Positions 9,538 through 19,885 of a DNA stretch of 64,000 bases are shown here, piece by piece. A model generated the notes under the pieces. The model saw only the letters and a program-made list of their open reading frames with translations. It did no database searches and was not told the DNA's origin. Source of the stretch: Chitinophagaceae bacterium (GTDB lineage Bacteria; Bacteroidota; Bacteroidia; Chitinophagales; Chitinophagaceae). Position 1 is the first letter of the stretch. Every line of letters starts with the position of its first letter. The stretch is from contig JADLCD010000040.1 of the NCBI GenBank assembly GCA_020847395.1, positions 46,738 to 110,737 of the forward strand, written 5' to 3'. The position numbers and the translations under genes are program-made.

Positions 9538-11043
9538 TTATTTCACATCACTCAGCATTGCCCAGTTAAACCCATCTCTTGCAATCAACGCTTCTGCATC
9601 TTCCGGGCCCCATGAGCCTGGCGAATAGTTAGGAAAGTCAACAGGTTCTCTTGTTTCCCAGGTTTCCAGTATCGGCATAATAATTTTCCATGCTGCTTCC
9701 ACCTGGTCTGCACGCATAAACAAAGTAGCATTTCCTTCCATCACATCCAGCAGCAGGGTTTCATATGCTTCAGGTTCATGTTCATCGTAAGCGTCGTAAT
9801 TAAAAGTCATGTCAACCGGGCTAAGCACCAGGTTTTGCCCCGGGCGTTTTGCCTGGAAGCGAAGCCTTATATCCATTTCCGGCTGAATACCTATAGTAAG
9901 GCGGTTAGGCCTCCAGCTATTGGCTGCTTCCGGGGGAAACGCATAGTTAGGAGCCGGACGGAATTGTATAGTAATAAAGGTGCTTTTGCTGTTCATCCTT
10001 TTGCCTGTACGCACATAAAAAGGCACATCCTGCCAGCGCCAGTTATCAATATAAAATTTAAGCGCAGCAAAGGTTTCAATGTTTGAATGTGGGTCAACAT
10101 TTTTTTCGCTTCTGTAACCCGGCACTTGTTCGCCCTGCATCCAGCCTTCGCTATACTGACCACGAACAGCATAATCCTGCACTTCATTATGATCAATCTT
10201 GCGGATGGCATTCAATACATCAACCTTTTTATTGCGTATTTCATTCGCGTCAAAAGATACCGGGGCTTCCATGCCAATCATACACATTAACTGCAGAATA
10301 TGATTTTGCACCATATCACGCAATGCGCCGGATTTTTCATAATAAGCGCCGCGGCTCTCTGCTCCCACGGTTTCCGAAGCGGTTATCTGAACATTGGCTA
10401 TATAGTTCCGGTTCCAGATAGGCTCAAACAGCGCATTTGCAAAACGCAACGCCAATATATTCTGCACTGTTTCTTTGCCGAGATAGTGATCTATGCGGAA
10501 TACCTGGTTTTCATCAAACATAGTGCTGAGCAGTTGGTTAATTTCCTGCGCACTTTTAAGATCATGACCAAAAGGTTTTTCAACAACAATGCGGGTGCAT
10601 TTTGTGTCTGCACAAATATTCAAAGGGCCGAGTTTGCTTGCAATATCGGGAACTAATTGAGGCGCTACCGCGAGGTAGAAAATCACATTAGGATGTTCCC
10701 CATATTCCTGCTCCTTAGCTTTTACAAAATCACTGATTTTGGGGTAAGAGGCATCATTCTCCGCATCCATCTGCAAATAGCTTACATGCTGTGCAAAATC
10801 ATTCCACTTATTATCTACTTCATCCTTGCGGCGGGAAAATTTTTTAATCCCCTCCAGCAAATGTCCCCTGTATGTTTCATCAGAATAATCAGATCTTCCT
10901 ATACCTACTATGCCAAACTTTTCCGGCATCCATTCGTCAAGAAACAAATTATATAATGCCGGCGTTAGTTTACGAAGATTAAGATCTCCACTTCCTCCAA
11001 AAATAAAAATCAGCGAGGCAGGTGGTCGTTTATGGTTTTGCAT
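9538..11043 (-). CDS. zwf: Glucose-6-phosphate 1-dehydrogenase
   Basis: 501 aa; FIFGGSGDLNLRKLTPALYNL, VVEKPFGHD, RIDHYLGKETVQN motifs. Confidence 0.97.
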   Translation of the reverse strand: MQNHKRPPASLIFIFGGSGDLNLRKLTPALYNLFLDEWMPEKFGIVGIGRSDYSDETYRGHLLEGIKKFSRRKDEVDNKWNDFAQHVSYLQMDAENDASYPKISDFVKAKEQEYGEHPNVIFYLAVAPQLVPDIASKLGPLNICADTKCTRIVVEKPFGHDLKSAQEINQLLSTMFDENQVFRIDHYLGKETVQNILALRFANALFEPIWNRNYIANVQITASETVGAESRGAYYEKSGALRDMVQNHILQLMCMIGMEAPVSFDANEIRNKKVDVLNAIRKIDHNEVQDYAVRGQYSEGWMQGEQVPGYRSEKNVDPHSNIETFAALKFYIDNWRWQDVPFYVRTGKRMNSKSTFITIQFRPAPNYAFPPEAANSWRPNRLTIGIQPEMDIRLRFQAKRPGQNLVLSPVDMTFNYDAYDEHEPEAYETLLLDVMEGNATLFMRADQVEAAWKIIMPILETWETREPVDFPNYSPGSWGPEDAEALIARDGFNWAMLSDVK

Positions 11044-11136
11044 TTTTTAAGAATTCAAAACTGATTGTAGTATGCCGCGAATGCACAAATAAAACAGACT
11101 TTATAATTCGTGCATTCGTGGCTTTATTAAATTAAC

Positions 11137-12582
11137 TTATTGCCAGTTGGTGTGGAATATTCCAGGTTCGTCAATACGTTGGAAGGTGTGCGCTCCAAAA
11201 AAGTCGCGCTGTGCCTGTATCAGGTTTGTTGGCATGGTTTCGCTTCTGTAAGCATCAAAATACCCTAATGATACACTCAGCGCAGCAGCAGGAATACCAG
11301 CCTGAACAGCAGTAGCAATAAATTTCCTTGTATTTGCTTCTCTCGATTTAATTAACGCGGCTATATTGGCGTCAAGCAAAATATTTGATAATGCAGGATT
11401 GCCGGTATATGCTTTGTAATAAATTTCAAGCAATGTTGAACGGATAATACATCCTCCCCTCCATATTTTTACAACTTCGGGCAAAGGAATTTCCATATTG
11501 TATTCTTTGGAAGCTACATATAATAATGCCAGCCCCTGTGCATAGCTGATAAGCGTGCCGAAGAATAAGGCTTCTCTCGCCTGTTGAATAATCTCTTCTT
11601 TAGAAACGCCGGTTATTTTAATATTGGATGGATAGATTTTAGATGCAGCCACTCTTTCATCTTTTAAAGCAGAAAGATTGCGCATACTCACGGCTATATC
11701 AATAGTTGGGATGGCTATACCCAAATCCATTGCATCCTGCGAAGTCCATTTGCCTGTGCCCTTTGAACCGGCTTTATCCAATATAAGGTCTACCAGCCTC
11801 TTGCCGGTTTTATCATCAACTTTAGGGAAGATATCGCGGGTAATTTCAACAAGAAAAGATTGCAGCTCACCTTCATTCCATGCTTTAAATACCTGGTGCA
11901 GTTCATCGTTGGTAAGCCCGTAGCCACGGTGCAGCACATCATACACCTCACTAATGAGTTGCATAATACCATATTCAATACCATTATGCACCATTTTTAC
12001 ATAATGACCTGCAGCACCATTACCAAGATATGCCACGCAAGGCTCACCGTTTACTTTTGCAGAAACCGCTTCGAGCATGGGTTTTACATGAGGATATACT
12101 TCCTTATCGCCACCGGGCATAATGCTGGGCCCCCTTCTTGCCCCTTCTTCTCCGCCGGAAACACCCACACCCATAAAATGAAAGCCTTTTTCCTGCATAT
12201 ATTGTACCCTGCGTAATGTATCGGTATAGTGAGAGTTTCCGCCATCAATTACGATATCACCTTTATCAAGCAATGGAATAAGCTCGGCCAGCACATCGTC
12301 TACCGGCTTACCGGCCTGCACCAGCATCATAATTCTGCGGGGCGTTTTCAGTTCCTTAACCATTTCGCCAAGGTTTGAAGTGCCTTTTACCGTTGTGCCG
12401 GGAACAATTTCCGATTCAAGCTCGGTTACTTTTTGCGGACTCCTGTTATATCCTATCACTGCAAAACCATGATCTGCCATATTGAGTAAGAGGTTGCGGC
12501 CCATTACGCCCAAACCTATTAACCCGAAATCGAATGATTGATTTGCCATAATTGTTGAAGATGTGATGAAAAAGGATGGCAA
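11137..12582 (-). CDS. gnd: 6-phosphogluconate dehydrogenase (decarboxylating)
   Basis: 481 aa; GLGVMGRNLLLNMADHGF, GVSGGEEGARRGPSIMPGG, VKMVHNGIEYG motifs. Start may be ATG at MANQSFDFG, slightly inside the ORF. Confidence 0.97.
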   Translation of the reverse strand: MPSFFITSSTIMANQSFDFGLIGLGVMGRNLLLNMADHGFAVIGYNRSPQKVTELESEIVPGTTVKGTSNLGEMVKELKTPRRIMMLVQAGKPVDDVLAELIPLLDKGDIVIDGGNSHYTDTLRRVQYMQEKGFHFMGVGVSGGEEGARRGPSIMPGGDKEVYPHVKPMLEAVSAKVNGEPCVAYLGNGAAGHYVKMVHNGIEYGIMQLISEVYDVLHRGYGLTNDELHQVFKAWNEGELQSFLVEITRDIFPKVDDKTGKRLVDLILDKAGSKGTGKWTSQDAMDLGIAIPTIDIAVSMRNLSALKDERVAASKIYPSNIKITGVSKEEIIQQAREALFFGTLISYAQGLALLYVASKEYNMEIPLPEVVKIWRGGCIIRSTLLEIYYKAYTGNPALSNILLDANIAALIKSREANTRKFIATAVQAGIPAAALSVSLGYFDAYRSETMPTNLIQAQRDFFGAHTFQRIDEPGIFHTNWQ

Positions 12583-12589
12583 ATGTAGG

Positions 12590-12829
12590 TTATTTCACCT
12601 CTTCAAAGTCAATATATTCTCCAACTGAAGTGTTATTGACTGACTTTTCTGTTTGCTGTGTATTGCCTGTATCAGCCTGTTGCTGTTTCATTTGTTCCTC
12701 CATGCGCTGCTGCATATCATTGAACTGCCTTTTAATTTGTTTACCCGTTCTGAAAACAGGTATTAAAAAGCCGGTTATGAACCTGAACAGCAGGTAGCCC
12801 AGAAAAAAATATAGTATAAACTTCCACAT
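12590..12829 (-). CDS. DUF4834-like small membrane protein
   Basis: 79 aa; N-terminal TM, ...GEYIDFEEVK C-terminus. Confidence 0.6.
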   Translation of the reverse strand: MWKFILYFFLGYLLFRFITGFLIPVFRTGKQIKRQFNDMQQRMEEQMKQQQADTGNTQQTEKSVNNTSVGEYIDFEEVK

Positions 12830-12896
12830 AAACGAACTGCGAATATACTGAATTTGCTATGGTGGAACCGGATAAAAGATGTTAAAGCTTTTAATA

Positions 12897-12904
12897 TATA
12901 TTTG
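12897..12904 (+). promoter_or_regulatory. Bacteroidota-type -7 promoter element (TATATTTG) ahead of the wbpD-wbpB-like unit
   Basis: TATATTTGCGCACGAAATAC matches TAnnTTTG; near-identical block at 14719. Confidence 0.55.
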
Positions 12905-12980
12905 CGCACGAAATACGCGAACAATGCGTTATTAATTACTTGTGATTTAATATTTAATCGCTCCGGTTATTTTAATAATT

Positions 12981-13553
12981 ATGGACTACTTTGCTCACCC
13001 CACCGCAGTTATCGACGAGAATTGTATAATAGGAAAAGGAACTAAAATCTGGCATTTTTCTCACATTATGTCCCGCTGCATTATTGGAGAAAATTGTAAT
13101 ATCGGGCAGAATGTAGTTGTATCGCCTGAGGTTATTTTAGGCAATAATATTAAAGTACAAAACAATGTTTCTGTTTATACCGGTGTTATATGTGAGGATG
13201 ATGTTTTCCTTGGGCCATCTATGGTTTTTACCAATGTGTTTAACCCTAGAAGCGCTGTTTCCCGCAAAGATGAATACAGGAAAACAATAGTACGAAAAGG
13301 GGCCAGCATTGGGGCTAACGCTACCATAGTTTGCGGATACGAAATTGGAGAATACGCATTTATTGGAGCCGGCGCAGTTATTACCAAACCTGTGCCTGCT
13401 TATGCGTTAATGGTTGGAAATCCGGCAAAACAAATTGGCTGGATGAGTAAAAACGGCCATAAACTTGTTTTTAATAATGAAGGCGTTGCCTTTTGCCCTG
13501 AAACAAATGAAAAATATATTTTAAAAGATAAAATAGTAACAGCAGTTTTATGA
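12981..13553 (+). CDS. Left-handed beta-helix acyltransferase, WbpD/WlbB-like (UDP-3-amino-GlcNAcA N-acetyltransferase)
   Basis: 190 aa hexapeptide repeats; [37 protein letters not shown] typical of the WbpD/WlbB family. Confidence 0.85.
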   Translation: MDYFAHPTAVIDENCIIGKGTKIWHFSHIMSRCIIGENCNIGQNVVVSPEVILGNNIKVQNNVSVYTGVICEDDVFLGPSMVFTNVFNPRSAVSRKDEYRKTIVRKGASIGANATIVCGYEIGEYAFIGAGAVITKPVPAYALMVGNPAKQIGWMSKNGHKLVFNNEGVAFCPETNEKYILKDKIVTAVL

Positions 13554-14572
13554 AAGAAGAAAATAAAATAAAATTTGCAGTAGCAGGACTGGGACATATT
13601 GGAAAACGCCACGGAGCTATGATTAGCCAGAATGCTGAATGTGAATGGGTTGCCGGATGTGATGTACTGCCAGAAGCAGATGTTAAATTTAACACTCACA
13701 AACCGGCACATTACTTTAATTCACTGGAGAGTTTGCTGAAGAGCAATACCGGTTTTGATGTTTTAAGCATAGCTACCCCAAACGGATTTCATGAAGAGCA
13801 TGCTTTGATGGGCTTAAAAGCCGGAAAGCATGTGGTTATTGAAAAGCCCATGGCATTAACCAAAGCCGGTTGCGAAAAAATTATTTACGAAGCGCTCCAC
13901 CAGCATAAGCAGGTGTTTTGTGTAATGCAAAACAGGTATTCGCCCACTTCGGTTTGGTTGAAAGATGTTTTACGACAAGGTATTTTGGGCAAGATATTCC
14001 TTGTGCAGGTTAATTGCTATTGGAACAGGGACGAACGCTATTATACTAAAGGCAACTGGCACGGCACGTCAAAATTAGACGGAGGCACTTTATTTACACA
14101 GTTCTCGCATTTTATTGATATTATGTTCTGGTTGTTTGGAGACATCAGTAACATCAGCGGGCGTTTTGCGAATTTTAACCACAGCGGGTTAACCGAATTT
14201 GAAGACTCCGGTTTTGTGCAGTTTGACTTTGTAAATGGCGGCATGGGCAACTTCAGCTATTCAACATCCTGCTGGAATAAAAACCTGGAAAGCAGCGTAA
14301 CCGTAATAGCTGAAAATGGTATGGTAAAAGTTGGGGGGCAGTATATGAATGAAGTGGAGTTTTGCCATATAAAAGATTATGTTATGCCTGAGCTCCCGCC
14401 GGCAAACCCGCCAAACGATTATGGTCCTTATAAAGGCTCCGCAGCAAATCATCATTATATTTTTGAAAATGTTGTTGATGTGCTTAAAGGACGTTCGCCC
14501 ATAACAACCAATGCCCTTGAAGGGTTAAAAGTGGTGGAGATAATGGAGAGAATATATAATTTGAAGAAATAA
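13550..14572 (+). CDS. Gfo/Idh/MocA oxidoreductase, WbpB/WlbA-like
   Basis: 340 aa; [20 protein letters not shown]; 4-nt overlap with the upstream WbpD-like gene. Confidence 0.85.
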   Translation: MKEENKIKFAVAGLGHIGKRHGAMISQNAECEWVAGCDVLPEADVKFNTHKPAHYFNSLESLLKSNTGFDVLSIATPNGFHEEHALMGLKAGKHVVIEKPMALTKAGCEKIIYEALHQHKQVFCVMQNRYSPTSVWLKDVLRQGILGKIFLVQVNCYWNRDERYYTKGNWHGTSKLDGGTLFTQFSHFIDIMFWLFGDISNISGRFANFNHSGLTEFEDSGFVQFDFVNGGMGNFSYSTSCWNKNLESSVTVIAENGMVKVGGQYMNEVEFCHIKDYVMPELPPANPPNDYGPYKGSAANHHYIFENVVDVLKGRSPITTNALEGLKVVEIMERIYNLKK

Positions 14573-14718
14573 GGGAAATATCCAAAGGCGAGGCAGGTGC
14601 ACTAATTCTGATTATTATTAAAAAGATAAAGTTGTAAGCTTATATAAAATCAAATACCGATCTTACCTGATTTTCGGAAGGCCTGAAACTCAAAAATTAC
14701 TGGAATCTTTTTTACATC

Positions 14719-14726
14719 TATATTTG
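14719..14726 (+). promoter_or_regulatory. Bacteroidota-type -7 promoter element (TATATTTG) ahead of upxY
   Basis: TATATTTGCGTACGAAAATAC about 280 bp upstream of the upxY start. Confidence 0.55.
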
Positions 14727-14930
14727 CGTACGAAAATACAAGGTGGTTTCGTTCATATAACCGCCTGACTTTGTTTGAGTTCTTGTAATTGCAGTGATGA
14801 TAATATAATGCCGGCAGCTACATGCGGATGAGAATAAAAATAGCCCAGTCCAATGTCATTATAAAACCCGGAAATGTCAGCACACAATGTTAATACAAGC
14901 CCAAACAAGGTTACCTAAGCAGTTACAAAA

Positions 14931-14988
14931 AAAGCATTATGTGACTGAGAGGGCGAAGCCATGCTGTAAATCAATGCTTTATTTTTTT
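14931..14988 (+). terminator. Terminator-like/attenuator hairpin in the upxY leader
   Basis: AAAGCATT (14931-14938) pairs with AATGCTTT (14973-14980), followed by ATTTTTTT; nested GGC-GAA-GCC in the loop; ends 17 bp before the upxY ATG. Confidence 0.45.
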
Positions 14989-15005
14989 AATTATCGTTAC
15001 AATAC

Positions 15006-15503
15006 ATGAGCAGCACGCAAAGATGGCATGCAGTATATACCAAACCCAGGTGGGAAAAAAAGGTATTTGCCTTATTGATGGAAAAGGGGATAACTGCTTA
15101 CTGTCCTTTGAACAAGGTGAGAAGGAGATGGAGTGACAGGTATAAGATTATCAATGAGCCGCTGTTTAAGTCATACGTTTTTGTGCATATTACCGATGAG
15201 GAAATGAAAAAGGTGAGAATGATACCTGGGGTTGTTAACTTTATTTACTGGAACGGCAAGCCTGCAGTGATAAGAGAAAAAGAGATCAACACCATCAAAA
15301 AATTTCTCAACGAATATGAGTTTGTTTTGGCAGAGCCAATCAGGCTTATGCCCAATCAGCGAATAAAAATAATGACCGGTGTATTGATGAACGAAGAAGC
15401 GGTAGTGATACGTTCAGAAAAAAATAAAGTACAGGTAATACTGGAAAGCCTTGGTTTTAAATTAACGGCGGGGCTGGAGAAAAATGAAATACAAGTGATA
15501 TAG
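15006..15503 (+). CDS. UpxY/RfaH-like NusG-family transcription antiterminator
   Basis: 165 aa; WHAVYTKPRWEKKVFALLMEKGITAYCPL NGN-domain; first gene of the capsule export unit. Confidence 0.9.
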   Translation: MSSTQRWHAVYTKPRWEKKVFALLMEKGITAYCPLNKVRRRWSDRYKIINEPLFKSYVFVHITDEEMKKVRMIPGVVNFIYWNGKPAVIREKEINTIKKFLNEYEFVLAEPIRLMPNQRIKIMTGVLMNEEAVVIRSEKNKVQVILESLGFKLTAGLEKNEIQVI

Positions 15504-15557
15504 CTTCTTAAATATATTTTTACAACCTTCATATGAACCAAACCAGCAACAACAAGC

Positions 15558-16379
15558 ATGAAAAACCAAACTCAACCCGATATTATACATAGCCCACCAT
15601 GCCGGCTACTTTTCTTTATTCCTCTAATTTTTCTTCTTTTCTCGTCTTGCCGCACGCAAAAGCAGTTGCAGTATTTGCAAGGGCCTATTGATACTGTTAA
15701 TCTTAGCAAATTAAATTTTCCTGAGCCAACAATTCAAAAAGCAGATGTGCTCAGCATAGTTGTTTACAGTGACAACCCTGAGCTTACGGCTTTTTACAAT
15801 CAACAATCATCCGCAAGTACAGGAACGTCTGGAAATATTCCATCCAGCACATCAACTACGTCTGGCTACCTTGTCGACAATGAGGGGTACATATATTTCC
15901 AAACAATAGGTCAGATTTTTGTTGAGGGGCTAACTACAAAGCAACTTCAGGACAGCTTAAAAGAAAAGCTTAATCCTTTTCTAAAAAATTCGTATGCTAC
16001 GATTCGTATTTTAAATAAAAAATTTACGGTTCTTGGCGAGGTTTTAAAACAGGGGCTTTTTTCTTTTCCAAGCGAAAGGGTAAATATTTTAGAGGCATTA
16101 GGATTAGCTGGAGATATTACTCTATATGGACTTAAAGATTCAATAATGGTAATAAGAGAAACGAATGGGAAAAGAGTTTTCGGCAATTTAAATGTAAATG
16201 ACCCTAATGTTTTACTTTCTCCTTATTATTATATTCAACAAAATGATATCATCATAGTAAAATCAACACCCAAAAAGCCTAATGTTTCCGACCAGGCAAC
16301 AACCCGAAACTTAGCATTAGTTGCAACGATCGCAACGATACTTACATCAATTGCTGTTATATTCAATATTTTCAAATAA
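15558..16379 (+). CDS. Polysaccharide export outer-membrane lipoprotein (Wza/BexD-like)
   Basis: 273 aa; lipobox FSSCRTQKQLQYLQGP, SLBB-like region (FTVLGEVLKQGLFSFPSERVNILEALGLAGD), C-terminal TM. Confidence 0.9.
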   Translation: MKNQTQPDIIHSPPCRLLFFIPLIFLLFSSCRTQKQLQYLQGPIDTVNLSKLNFPEPTIQKADVLSIVVYSDNPELTAFYNQQSSASTGTSGNIPSSTSTTSGYLVDNEGYIYFQTIGQIFVEGLTTKQLQDSLKEKLNPFLKNSYATIRILNKKFTVLGEVLKQGLFSFPSERVNILEALGLAGDITLYGLKDSIMVIRETNGKRVFGNLNVNDPNVLLSPYYYIQQNDIIIVKSTPKKPNVSDQATTRNLALVATIATILTSIAVIFNIFK

Positions 16380-16430
16380 TTGAGCGTAATGCAGCGGAAA
16401 ATAATCAGCCTAACGTATTATCGATAAACG

Positions 16431-18833
16431 ATGCAATATAAGAACGATATCAGTATAGAAGACAGTAGTTTAGGAACAGATTTTAATCTTAAAGAGTTTG
16501 TTTTTAAATATATAAGGTATATTCCACTAATTGCTGCCTTTGTTTTAATTGCACTGGTTTTTGCATTTATGAAAATACGCTACGCCACTCCGATTTATAG
16601 TGTTAGCGGTTCTTTATATATAGAAAAGGAAGGAAAAATGGGCGGTAGCAGGGAAGGGCTTGAAGATATGTTTTTATTTTCCAATAATGTTAATCTCAAT
16701 AATGAACAAGAGTTTTTACATTCAAGGCAACTGGTTGCCAGGGTTGTTAAAAATTTAGGGTTACAATTAAGCTACTATAATGTTGGAAAAGTAAGATCTA
16801 CAAATGTATATAAAGGATCTCCTTTAAAATTGGAAATAATATCATTGAAAGATTCATCATCGTCATTCAGCTTTGAAATAGAAGCTAATGAAAATAAGTT
16901 TAAGTTTTTCAAATCAAACTCGTTTATTAATTACGGTGAGATATTTGAAACCGCGGACGGGCTTTTCAAGCTTCATCGTTTATCAAACGTTTCTCTCAAT
17001 GTTTTCGCAAGTCCTGTGTTTACGATTTCTTACAACTCACCCGAACAAGCTACCATATCTCTTGCTAAATCTATTAATGTTAGTCAAAATATTGAACAGG
17101 CCACTATCCTGGGAATATCTATTGAAACAGACAATACGGATTTTGGAAAAGACGTAATTAATGAATTGATGAAAGAATATGGCAGAATGAATGTGGAAGA
17201 TAAGAAGGAGATATCCAGGGTTACTATGCAATTTATAGATGAACGCCTCGATACTATAAAAGAAGAGCTGGGAACAGTAGAATCTGGCTTACTTAGATTT
17301 CGCGAAAAAAATGAAGTGATTGATTTGCCGGAGCAATCCAGGCTTTACTATAGTGAACTTACAGAAAATAATAAACAATTAATTGAACAGCAGGTTCGCA
17401 TGAATGTAATTGACTACCTGATCAACTACATTAATAAACCCGAAAACCAGTTTAATATAGTTCCTGCTGACTTGGGAATTGAAGAACCCGTATTGCTTCC
17501 TTTACTTACCCAATATAATCAACTCATTCTGCAAAGGGTAAATATGCTACAGTCAACCGGGCCTTCAAATCACGCTCTCGTACTTCTAAATACAAATATT
17601 CAAAAAGTAAGGGAGCAGATGCTTGAAGCGCTAAAAAATGTAAAGCAATCCTATTCCATTGCAAATAAAAAGCTTATAGACCAGGCAAATGCTACAAAAT
17701 CAAATATCCGCAGCGTTCCATCAAAAGCAAAAAACCTTCTGGATATTGAGCGGCAGCAGAAAATAAAACAGGATCTTTATTTATTCCTTTTGCAAAAACG
17801 GGAAGAAGCCGCTATTTCTGCTGCAGCAACTATATCCAGCTCCCGCCCGTTAGAAGCCGCTACCGCCTCAGGCGTTCCTGTGCAACCTAATAAAAAAAAT
17901 ATCTATGTTATTGCTATTATAGTTGGCATTATAATACCTGTTTTAATCATAGCCCTATCTGAGTTTCTAAATGATAAGATTACGGAAAAACAGGAAATAA
18001 GTAAGAAAACACAAACGCCGGTAGTAGGAGAGATAGGACACGCCGGTACAGAAGCGTTAGTAGTGAAAACTGGTAGCAGAACCGTAATATCTGAACAGTT
18101 CAGAATTTTACGCACAAATGTGCAATATCTAATTAATAAAACAGATAAACCTGTAATACTTGTTACCTCTTCGGTAAGCGGAGAAGGTAAATCTTTTATT
18201 GCAACTAATTTTGGAGCAGTAATGGCTTTAGCAGGTAAAAAAACCGTTATTCTTGAATTTGATATTCGTAAACCAAGGCTTATAAAAGGATTAGGCATTA
18301 AAGCTGAAAAAGGGCTTACCAATTACATTTTGGGTAATGTTACTCCTGAAGAAATGATTATGCCAGTAAATGAAATACCTAACCTTTTTGTTATTGCCTG
18401 CGGCCCAATACCTCCTAACCCTTCTGAATTACTACTAGATAACCATGTTGATAAATTATTCAATTTTCTTAAATCAAATTTTGACGCTATTATTATTGAT
18501 ACAGCACCTGTAGGACTGGTAAGCGATGGGTTTACATTAAGTAAATATGCAGATGCCTGTTTATATATTGTAAGGCAGGGGTATACATTACGTAAGCAAT
18601 TAAATATGATTGAAGAGCTATATCAGAAAAAACGACTTCCCAATATGGCTTTATTGGTAAACGATATTAAAACAAAGGGTAGATATAAAGGGTACTACGG
18701 ATACGGAGGTGGAATATATGGTAATTATGGATATGGTTATGGATATGGTTATGGATACGGAGAATACTTTCAGGCAGAAAAAAAAGAAGATTCTTTTTTG
18801 AAAAAAGTGATGGCGCTATTTATAAAAAAATAA
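16431..18833 (+). CDS. Wzc-type BY-kinase/chain-length regulator
   Basis: 800 aa; Wzz domain, Walker A-like SSVSGEGKSFIATNFG, DFDIRKPR-like EFDIRKPRL, DTAPVG, Tyr-rich C-terminus. Confidence 0.93.
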   Translation: MQYKNDISIEDSSLGTDFNLKEFVFKYIRYIPLIAAFVLIALVFAFMKIRYATPIYSVSGSLYIEKEGKMGGSREGLEDMFLFSNNVNLNNEQEFLHSRQLVARVVKNLGLQLSYYNVGKVRSTNVYKGSPLKLEIISLKDSSSSFSFEIEANENKFKFFKSNSFINYGEIFETADGLFKLHRLSNVSLNVFASPVFTISYNSPEQATISLAKSINVSQNIEQATILGISIETDNTDFGKDVINELMKEYGRMNVEDKKEISRVTMQFIDERLDTIKEELGTVESGLLRFREKNEVIDLPEQSRLYYSELTENNKQLIEQQVRMNVIDYLINYINKPENQFNIVPADLGIEEPVLLPLLTQYNQLILQRVNMLQSTGPSNHALVLLNTNIQKVREQMLEALKNVKQSYSIANKKLIDQANATKSNIRSVPSKAKNLLDIERQQKIKQDLYLFLLQKREEAAISAAATISSSRPLEAATASGVPVQPNKKNIYVIAIIVGIIIPVLIIALSEFLNDKITEKQEISKKTQTPVVGEIGHAGTEALVVKTGSRTVISEQFRILRTNVQYLINKTDKPVILVTSSVSGEGKSFIATNFGAVMALAGKKTVILEFDIRKPRLIKGLGIKAEKGLTNYILGNVTPEEMIMPVNEIPNLFVIACGPIPPNPSELLLDNHVDKLFNFLKSNFDAIIIDTAPVGLVSDGFTLSKYADACLYIVRQGYTLRKQLNMIEELYQKKRLPNMALLVNDIKTKGRYKGYYGYGGGIYGNYGYGYGYGYGYGEYFQAEKKEDSFLKKVMALFIKK
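18727..18760 (+). repeat. Short tandem repeat (12-bp unit GGATATGGTTAT) encoding (GY)n in the Wzc tail
   Basis: TATGGATATGGTTATGGATATGGTTATGGATACGG. Confidence 0.8.
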
Positions 18834-18840
18834 AAATCTG

Positions 18841-19839
18841 ATGACACTTTCGGGGAAAAAGGTTTTGGTAACAGGTGCGGACGGGTTTATTGGTAGCCAT
18901 TTGGTTGAAAGGCTATTAGAGGAAAACTGCGAAATACGGGCATTCGTTTATTATAATTCTTTTAATAACTGGGGATGGTTAGATTCGTTCGAAAAAGAAA
19001 AGCAGTCAGAAATTGAGATTTTTTCAGGTGATATTAGAGACCCTAATGGAATAAGGGTTGCTATGCAAAATGTAGATATTGTATTTCATTTGGGCGCATT
19101 AATAGCAATACCCTATAGTTACCATTCTCCTGATAATTATATTGATACAAATATTAAGGGTACATTGAATGTTTTGCAAGCTGCGAGAGATGCAAAAGTG
19201 CAAAAGATATTGACAACTTCTACCTCCGAAGTATACGGAACAGCACTATATGTACCTATTGATGAAAAGCATCCAAGGCAGGCTCAGTCGCCTTATTCTG
19301 CTACCAAAATTGGAGCAGATAGTATAGCCGAGTCGTTTTACAGAAGTTTTGATTTGCCAGTAACGATTGTGCGGCCTTTTAACACGTATGGCCCAAGGCA
19401 GTCTGCAAGAGCCATTATACCAACTATTATAACACAATTGCTTTCTGGAAAAACAGAGATAAAATTAGGAGCACTTCACCCAACAAGAGATCTGTTGTTT
19501 GTAAAAGATACCGCTAACGGATTTGTACAGATTGCTTTATCCGATAATGTAATTGGGGAAGAAATAAATATTGCAACACAGCAGGAAATAAGTGTAAAAG
19601 AATTAGCTGAAACTATCATTAAGCTCATTAATCCATCAGCAAAAATTATTGTAGAAGACGAACGTTTGCGCCCTGCAAAAAGCGAAGTAGAACGGCTTTT
19701 AGGATCTAATGAAAAAATAAGGAGATTAACAAAATGGCAACCAGAGGTTACGCTTGAAAAAGGAATAGAAAAAACTATTGAGTGGTTTTCTATAAAAGAA
19801 AATCTTTCAAGATATAAGGCACATATATATAATATTTAA
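18841..19839 (+). CDS. NAD-dependent 4,6-dehydratase, LegB-like
   Basis: 332 aa extended SDR: VLVTGADGFIGSHLVERLL, TSTSEVYGTALYVPIDEKHPRQAQSPYSATKIGAD; heads the NulO gene set. Confidence 0.85.
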   Translation: MTLSGKKVLVTGADGFIGSHLVERLLEENCEIRAFVYYNSFNNWGWLDSFEKEKQSEIEIFSGDIRDPNGIRVAMQNVDIVFHLGALIAIPYSYHSPDNYIDTNIKGTLNVLQAARDAKVQKILTTSTSEVYGTALYVPIDEKHPRQAQSPYSATKIGADSIAESFYRSFDLPVTIVRPFNTYGPRQSARAIIPTIITQLLSGKTEIKLGALHPTRDLLFVKDTANGFVQIALSDNVIGEEINIATQQEISVKELAETIIKLINPSAKIIVEDERLRPAKSEVERLLGSNEKIRRLTKWQPEVTLEKGIEKTIEWFSIKENLSRYKAHIYNI

Positions 19840-19885
19840 CGAGATATTGCATTTACAACAATGAAACTGTTGCTGTATACATAAA

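Noticed and set aside
9778-10956. Several plus-strand ORFs of 67-118 aa antisense to zwf
   Set aside because: They are opposite a confidently identified gene, with no recognisable domains or start context.
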